From Pseudomonas sp. ICMP 561 (GTDB lineage: Bacteria; Pseudomonadota; Gammaproteobacteria; Pseudomonadales; Pseudomonadaceae), in NCBI RefSeq assembly GCF_002699985.1, contig NZ_LKBT01000017.1:1-64000 (forward strand): DNA of 64,000 nucleotides, read 5' to 3'. Shown piece by piece: positions 60,159 to 64,000 of the stretch (the stretch's first letter is position 1; each line of letters opens with the position of its first letter). The notes below the pieces were generated by a model, which saw only the letters and a program-made list of their open reading frames with translations, did no database searches and was not told the DNA's origin. The position numbers and the translations under genes were made by a program.

Positions 60159-62117
60159 TCACGGTTTGCTGGCAGTTTTGGCTGCACGTCGTGGCTTGGC
60201 GGTACTGGTGCCCGCAGGTTTGCGCTTGCCGGTCTTGCGTTTGCCTTTCCATGGCGGCTTGCCTCCGGCAGGACTTGCAGATGCGGTAATGACCATGCGC
60301 ATGCCCATACAGCGGCTGATGTGCTTGCTCATCCAGGTGGCCTGCCGGGCGACAAACTCTTCGAGACTCATCTCGCCAGCCTGGACCATGTCCAGCGCCT
60401 GTTCCCAGATGGCTGTAGTGCCCGGATCGGCGATTGCGCGGGGCACCGCGTCGATCAGGCTGAACGCGGCCGGTGTCGCCGCCAGGGCTTTGCCGTTCTT
60501 GCTCAGATAACCTCGATCCAGCAAGCCCTGAATGATGCCGGCACGTGTTGCTTCTGTGCCAATCCCGGTAGTGTCCTTGAGTTTCTGTTTGAGGCGCGGG
60601 TCTTCCACCAGACGGGCGACATTCTTCATCGCCTTGATCAGGTCACCTTCTGTGAGCGGCTTGGGTGGCTGGGTCCAGAGATCCTTGAGGGTGACGTTGT
60701 CGACCGCGTAATCGCTGCCCTCGGTCAGCCTTGGCAAGGCTTGCGGTGCGGGCGCTTCCCGACCTTTTGGGGGCGTCAGAGCTTCCGGCAATGCGCGCTT
60801 CCAGCCTGGTTCGACGATCACCTTGCCGGTCGCCCGGAGCTTTTCACCGCCACAGTCGAAGTCGGCCTGCGTGCGATCGTATTCATGGTTGGGCAGAAAC
60901 TGCGCAAGGTAACGGGCCCGAATCAAGGTAAACACTGCGCGGTATTTGCCGGTCAGTTGATCGAGGGATTTGCCCGCGCCGGTGGGGATGATGCCGTGGT
61001 GAGCGCTGACTTTTGCGTCGTTCCAGGCCCGAGAGCGGCGACCTGGATCAAGGTATTTGAGCAGCTCGTTCAGCGCCGGGTCTGCGCGACCCAGTGCGGC
61101 AATGATCTTCGATGCATCGCTGTGCTGGCTGACTGGCAGGTAACCGCAGTCGCTGCGCGGATAGGTGATGACCTTGTGGGTTTCATACAGCGCTTGAGCA
61201 ACGTCCAGTGTTTCCTGTGCGCCGAGCCCCAATTTTTTCGAACATACCTCCTGCAACGTACCGAGGTCGAAAGGCAGCGGCGCGGCTTCACGTACCCGTT
61301 CGGTTCGCAGCTTCAGAAGCTTGGCAGTCGCCGCTTTGCGCATGGTTTCAGCGGCTTGCTGCGCAGTCGTCTGGTTCAGGCATCGATCCTGGTCGTCACA
61401 GACATCTGCAGCGGCACGCCATTGAGCAGTGAAGGGCTGGTCAGCGTGGAGCAGTTGCACATCGATAGCCCAGAAGGGCACGGGCACGAAATCGGCGATG
61501 CTGCGATCCCGATCCACTACCAGCCGCAGCGTCGGGGTTTGTACGCGTCCCACCGGCAATACGCCTTGATAGCCGGATTGGCGGCCGAGGAGGGTGAACA
61601 GGCGGCTCATGTTCATGCCGATCAGCCAGTCTGCCCGTGAACGGCCCAGCGCCGAGTGGTAAAGGCTGAAGGTTTCGGCGCCGGGCCTGAGGGCGTTCAA
61701 GGCCTTGCGGATTGAGGCATCGTCGAGCGCCGAGAGCCATAGGCGTTGTATCGGTCCGCGATAACGACAATGGTCCACCAGCTCCCGGGCGATCATCTCG
61801 CCTTCGCGGTCGGCATCGGTGGCGATGACCAGTTCGGAGGCTTCGCCCAACAGACGTTTGACCGCTTTGAACTGACTGGCCGTGCGTGGCTTGACCAGCA
61901 TCTTCCATTTTTCCGGAACGATGGGCAGGTCATCCAGCACCCAGCGTTTGTAGCGAGCGTCGTAACTGTCAGGTGGCGCGGTTTCCAGCAGATGGCCGAT
62001 GCACCACGTCACCGTAGCGTTGGGCCCCACCCAGCAGCCATCACCACGTCGACTCGCGCCTAGTACAGCGGCGATATCTTTGGCCTGGGAGGGTTTTTCG
62101 CACAGAAACAGCCGCAT
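60159..62117 (-). CDS. topB: DNA topoisomerase III
   Basis: About 652 residues from ATG 62117 (MRLFLCEKPSQAKDIAAVLG). The Toprim domain includes the start motif and ATDADREGEMIARELVDH. The topoisomerase IA core has GRVQTPTLRLVVDRD and the active-site Tyr in KVITYPRSDCGYLPVS. A short zinc-free basic tail ends in KGKRKTGKRKPAGTSTAKPRRAAK. It is a type IA enzyme that decatenates DNA during replication and recombination. Confidence 0.93.
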   Translation of the reverse strand: MRLFLCEKPSQAKDIAAVLGASRRGDGCWVGPNATVTWCIGHLLETAPPDSYDARYKRWVLDDLPIVPEKWKMLVKPRTASQFKAVKRLLGEASELVIATDADREGEMIARELVDHCRYRGPIQRLWLSALDDASIRKALNALRPGAETFSLYHSALGRSRADWLIGMNMSRLFTLLGRQSGYQGVLPVGRVQTPTLRLVVDRDRSIADFVPVPFWAIDVQLLHADQPFTAQWRAAADVCDDQDRCLNQTTAQQAAETMRKAATAKLLKLRTERVREAAPLPFDLGTLQEVCSKKLGLGAQETLDVAQALYETHKVITYPRSDCGYLPVSQHSDASKIIAALGRADPALNELLKYLDPGRRSRAWNDAKVSAHHGIIPTGAGKSLDQLTGKYRAVFTLIRARYLAQFLPNHEYDRTQADFDCGGEKLRATGKVIVEPGWKRALPEALTPPKGREAPAPQALPRLTEGSDYAVDNVTLKDLWTQPPKPLTEGDLIKAMKNVARLVEDPRLKQKLKDTTGIGTEATRAGIIQGLLDRGYLSKNGKALAATPAAFSLIDAVPRAIADPGTTAIWEQALDMVQAGEMSLEEFVARQATWMSKHISRCMGMRMVITASASPAGGKPPWKGKRKTGKRKPAGTSTAKPRRAAKTASKP

Positions 62118-62249
62118 GAGTACCATCGTTTTTTACGGGTTTTGATGGGGGCACAGCATGAGCAGTAAGGACGTTTTCGGCAAGGTTTATCTGTATGGAT
62201 ATACAGATAAACCTTGTGGGAAGTTGGTGCTTTAATCGGGGTTCACTCC

Positions 62250-62340
62250 GTAGGACCGGCTTTAGCCGGGAGAAGGTCGGTACATCCGCCGCCTATTCAT
62301 CGCCAGATAAAATGTCCTCCCGGCTAAAGCCGGTCCTACC
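62250..62340. repeat. REP pair (TAGGACCGGCTTTAGCCGGG type)
   Basis: TAGGACCGGCTTTAGCCGGG at 62251 is answered by its reverse complement ending at 62340. It lies in the 325-bp gap between topB and the SMR gene, which has no supported gene. Confidence 0.88.
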
Positions 62341-62442
62341 AGTCTGGATCCGGTCGCGGCACCGCCAAACCTTGCACCAACCGCTCTGGCACCGCTATTT
62401 TGTCCCGACGCCAACTAAAGAAAACCATTCCGAGGAAGTTCG

Positions 62443-62769
62443 ATGAGCTGGATGTTTCTGTTATTCGCAGGTGCCTGCGAAATCATCTATGCCGCGGTAA
62501 TGCCCCGTACCGATGGTTTTACCCGGCTGTTGCCCAGTCTGTTCTGCGGTTTTTTCATCTGTCTGAGCATGTACCTGCTGTCTGTGGCGACCCGCACCAT
62601 TCCGGTCGGTACGGCTTATGCTGTATGGGTCGGAATCGGTGCGTTGGGCACTGCGGTTTACGGCATGCTGGTACTGGGCGAAGATCGCAGTGTGTTGCGG
62701 ATTTTGTGTTTTTTGCTGATTCTGGCTGGCATTGTCGGACTGAAGCTGGTGTCCGCACCCGTTAAATAA
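62443..62769 (+). CDS. SMR-family small multidrug/guanidinium exporter
   Basis: A 108-residue, four-helix exporter. TM1 has the family Glu in FLLFAGACEIIYAAVM (E14 position), with a Trp near the N-terminus; TM2-3 include GTAYAVWVGIGALGTAVYGMLVLGE, close to the SugE/Gdx subgroup. These act as dual-topology dimers exporting quaternary ammonium compounds or guanidinium. RBS GAGGAAGTTCG. Confidence 0.88.
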   Translation: MSWMFLLFAGACEIIYAAVMPRTDGFTRLLPSLFCGFFICLSMYLLSVATRTIPVGTAYAVWVGIGALGTAVYGMLVLGEDRSVLRILCFLLILAGIVGLKLVSAPVK

Positions 62770-62871
62770 AAGGGTTGCGACGGCTGTTGAGCTATACCCA
62801 ATGAGAACAAAACATCTAAAACCGCGTCGAAAGCCCGACTAGTGTCCTGTCTAGGTTTGAAGGAGCCATTT

Positions 62872-63405
62872 ATGTTTATCCGGTCGTTGACCCTCGCCAC
62901 GTTGCTTATCTCTGCGGGCCCTCTGCTCGCGGCTGACAGCGACAGCCCTCTGAACCAGGACCGCGGCAAGTCGCGCCCATTGATTGTTATCGCGCCGAGC
63001 ACACTGGACCCGACGCTGGTCAACCTGCAAAAAGAGCTCAAGGAACCGGAAAACCAGAAGGGTTTCGCGGAGCGTGGCATGGTGCTTTATACGGTGGTTG
63101 CCATGATAGGCAAACGTGACGGTAAAGACCTTGATCCTCAGGCAACCATGGCGCTGATTCGGGAGCTGAAACTGGGGGCGAGCAGGGGAACCAAGGTCGT
63201 TCTGGTGGGCAAGGACGGTGAGAAAAAACTCGACCAGCTTGGCCCTGTTTCCGTGAAAGACCTGTTCACCACGGTTGATCAATTACCCACCGAAGAAAAG
63301 GCTGCCACAGCCCCGGCAGCGGTTGCACCGGTGCCTGAGGCCAAGCCCGGCGCGGAAAAGGCTGGCAAGCCAGCGAAAGGTGCGCCTAAAACCCTCGATG
63401 ACTGA
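62872..63405 (+). CDS. DUF4174-like secreted protein
   Basis: About 177 residues from ATG 62872 after GAAGGAGCCATTT. A signal peptide (MFIRSLTLATLLISAGPLLA) leads to a thioredoxin-like DUF4174 region with RPLIVIAPSTLDPTLVNLQ and KVVLVGKDGEKK, and then an Ala/Pro/Lys-rich tail (ATAPAAVAPVPEAKPGAEKAGKPAKGA). It resembles the conserved DUF4174 exported protein near topB in pseudomonads. Function unknown. Confidence 0.78.
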   Translation: MFIRSLTLATLLISAGPLLAADSDSPLNQDRGKSRPLIVIAPSTLDPTLVNLQKELKEPENQKGFAERGMVLYTVVAMIGKRDGKDLDPQATMALIRELKLGASRGTKVVLVGKDGEKKLDQLGPVSVKDLFTTVDQLPTEEKAATAPAAVAPVPEAKPGAEKAGKPAKGAPKTLDD

Positions 63406-63481
63406 GCCGTAAAGGTCTGAAACTGGCGAGCCAGCCGATAGCGGCGAAGCGCCACTCAAAACGTTAGTATGTGCACGGGTC

Positions 63482-63524
63482 AAGGCCCGGGACCGACGCA
63501 GCCGCGGTCCCGGGCCTTTGCTTT
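63482..63524 (+). terminator. Rho-independent-type terminator after the DUF4174 gene
   Basis: AAGGCCCGGGACCG pairs with CGGTCCCGGGCCTT, followed by a short T-rich stretch (TGCTTT). Confidence 0.75.
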
Positions 63525-63558
63525 AGGGTGTTGAACTCGATTTGGGCGATGTAAGAGC

Positions 63559-64000
63559 ATGAAGACCGTTGCAATCGTTTTGTTTCCTGACTTCCTTTTG
63601 CTCGACATGGCCGGGCCGATGGAGGTGTTCTCTATTGCAAACCGCTATCTCGAGCCCTCCAGACACTATCAGTTGACCACTGTGGGCACCCAGGCGTTGG
63701 CCATTCGCGCGTCAAATGGCGTCACGGTTCACCCTGACGTCTGCGTTGAAACTGCACCGACAGCCTTCGATCTGCTGTTGGTACCGGGTGGTCCGGGGTC
63801 TTATAACGACAGTCATCCACCGCTGGTGGCCTGGCTGCAGCAAGCGGCGCAGGAATCGACCCTCTACGGTTCGATTTGCACCGGCGCTTTTTTGCTGGGC
63901 AGAGCCGGTTTGCTCGACGGTCACACCGTTACCACTCACTGGCATTACACCGAACGCTTGATCAAGGGTTTCCCGGCGGCTCAGGTCACCACCGACCAGA
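63559..64000 (+). CDS. DJ-1/PfpI-AraC (GlxA-type) regulator, 5' part
   Basis: ATG 63559 opens a frame that runs off the window after 147 codons. The N-terminus (MKTVAIVLFPDFLLLDMAGPMEVFS) and the segment with SICTGAFLLGRAGLLDGHTVTTHWHYTERL are the DJ-1/PfpI-type amidase-like domain of GlxA-family regulators, with the conserved Cys in the CTGAFLLG nucleophile elbow. An AraC-type DNA-binding domain should follow beyond the window end. Confidence 0.88.
   Translation, partial: MKTVAIVLFPDFLLLDMAGPMEVFSIANRYLEPSRHYQLTTVGTQALAIRASNGVTVHPDVCVETAPTAFDLLLVPGGPGSYNDSHPPLVAWLQQAAQESTLYGSICTGAFLLGRAGLLDGHTVTTHWHYTERLIKGFPAAQVTTDQ

Noticed and set aside
60096..61640. Long plus-strand frame of 514 codons
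   Set aside because: It lies antisense to topB and has no family features; the minus-strand topoisomerase has all motifs.

Overview
The window looks like the chromosome of a fluorescent Pseudomonas, most like the P. syringae complex or a near relative. The basis is the many REP-type inverted repeats built on TAGGAGTGAGCTTGCTCGCG and TAGGACCGGCTTTAGCCGGG variants, the moderate-to-high GC of the flanks, and typical Pseudomonas neighbourhoods (TopB-SMR-DUF4174-GlxA-type regulator; PpnN; a second chemosensory cluster with cheR-cheD-cheB). This is judged from sequence feel, not from a database search. No rRNA, tRNA or CRISPR array was recognised.

Layout. 1-2920: a paired intergenic repeat, then a divergent pair, a DSD1-type PLP enzyme and a LysR regulator. 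2975-26008: an accessory island. It opens with an IS21-family element (istA/istB, about 2975-7290) that carries two extra genes between its left end and istA. Next come a MbcA/ParS-type antitoxin without a recognisable toxin; a nickel/cobalt module (small lipoprotein, membrane-anchored protein, HupE-like permease and His-rich protein diverging from a CsoR/RcnR-family sensor and RcnA-like exporter around a G-tract palindrome); a DedA/YqaA-type gene broken by an IS66 tnpB fragment; a ColS/ColR-like two-component pair in tail-to-tail orientation; a methyltransferase, a 29-codon ORF and an LTA-synthase-like membrane phosphotransferase; a Fur-like winged-helix ORF with no normal start; a four-repeat membrane protein; a chemoreceptor; an arsRBCH operon; and a TIR-domain protein. 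A second set of IS21-type end repeats lies at 25926-26008 and supplies the last codons of the following MFS gene, so the island may be bounded by IS21-type ends.

26009-34788: core-like catabolic and regulatory genes: an MFS exporter; an RraA-like aldolase diverging from a D-2-hydroxyacid dehydrogenase and an ACS-type MFS transporter, closed by an IclR regulator; and an MFS/LysR divergent pair. 34884-45289: a large unknown protein, a Gfo/Idh/MocA oxidoreductase, a TerC-CBS-CorC membrane protein, a small secreted protein, and a sulfur-amino-acid-flavoured group (PatB C-S lyase, ABC permease and binding protein, homocysteine methyltransferase), then a CBS protein.

45409-54162: one long minus-strand chemosensory operon, read as mcp - cheY - STAS - cheA - mcp - cheW - cheR - cheD - cheB. 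54570-64000: aldo/keto reductase, LysR diverging from an ArgD-like aminotransferase, PpnN, topoisomerase III, an SMR exporter, a DUF4174-like secreted protein, and the start of a DJ-1/PfpI-AraC regulator cut by the window end.

The most striking material is the island. It joins metal sensing and efflux (Ni/Co, As), a ColRS-like sensor that keeps an ExxE motif and would fit metal-responsive envelope remodelling, and a stand-alone TIR protein of the Pycsar/CBASS-effector type, inside a structure with nested repeat boundaries.
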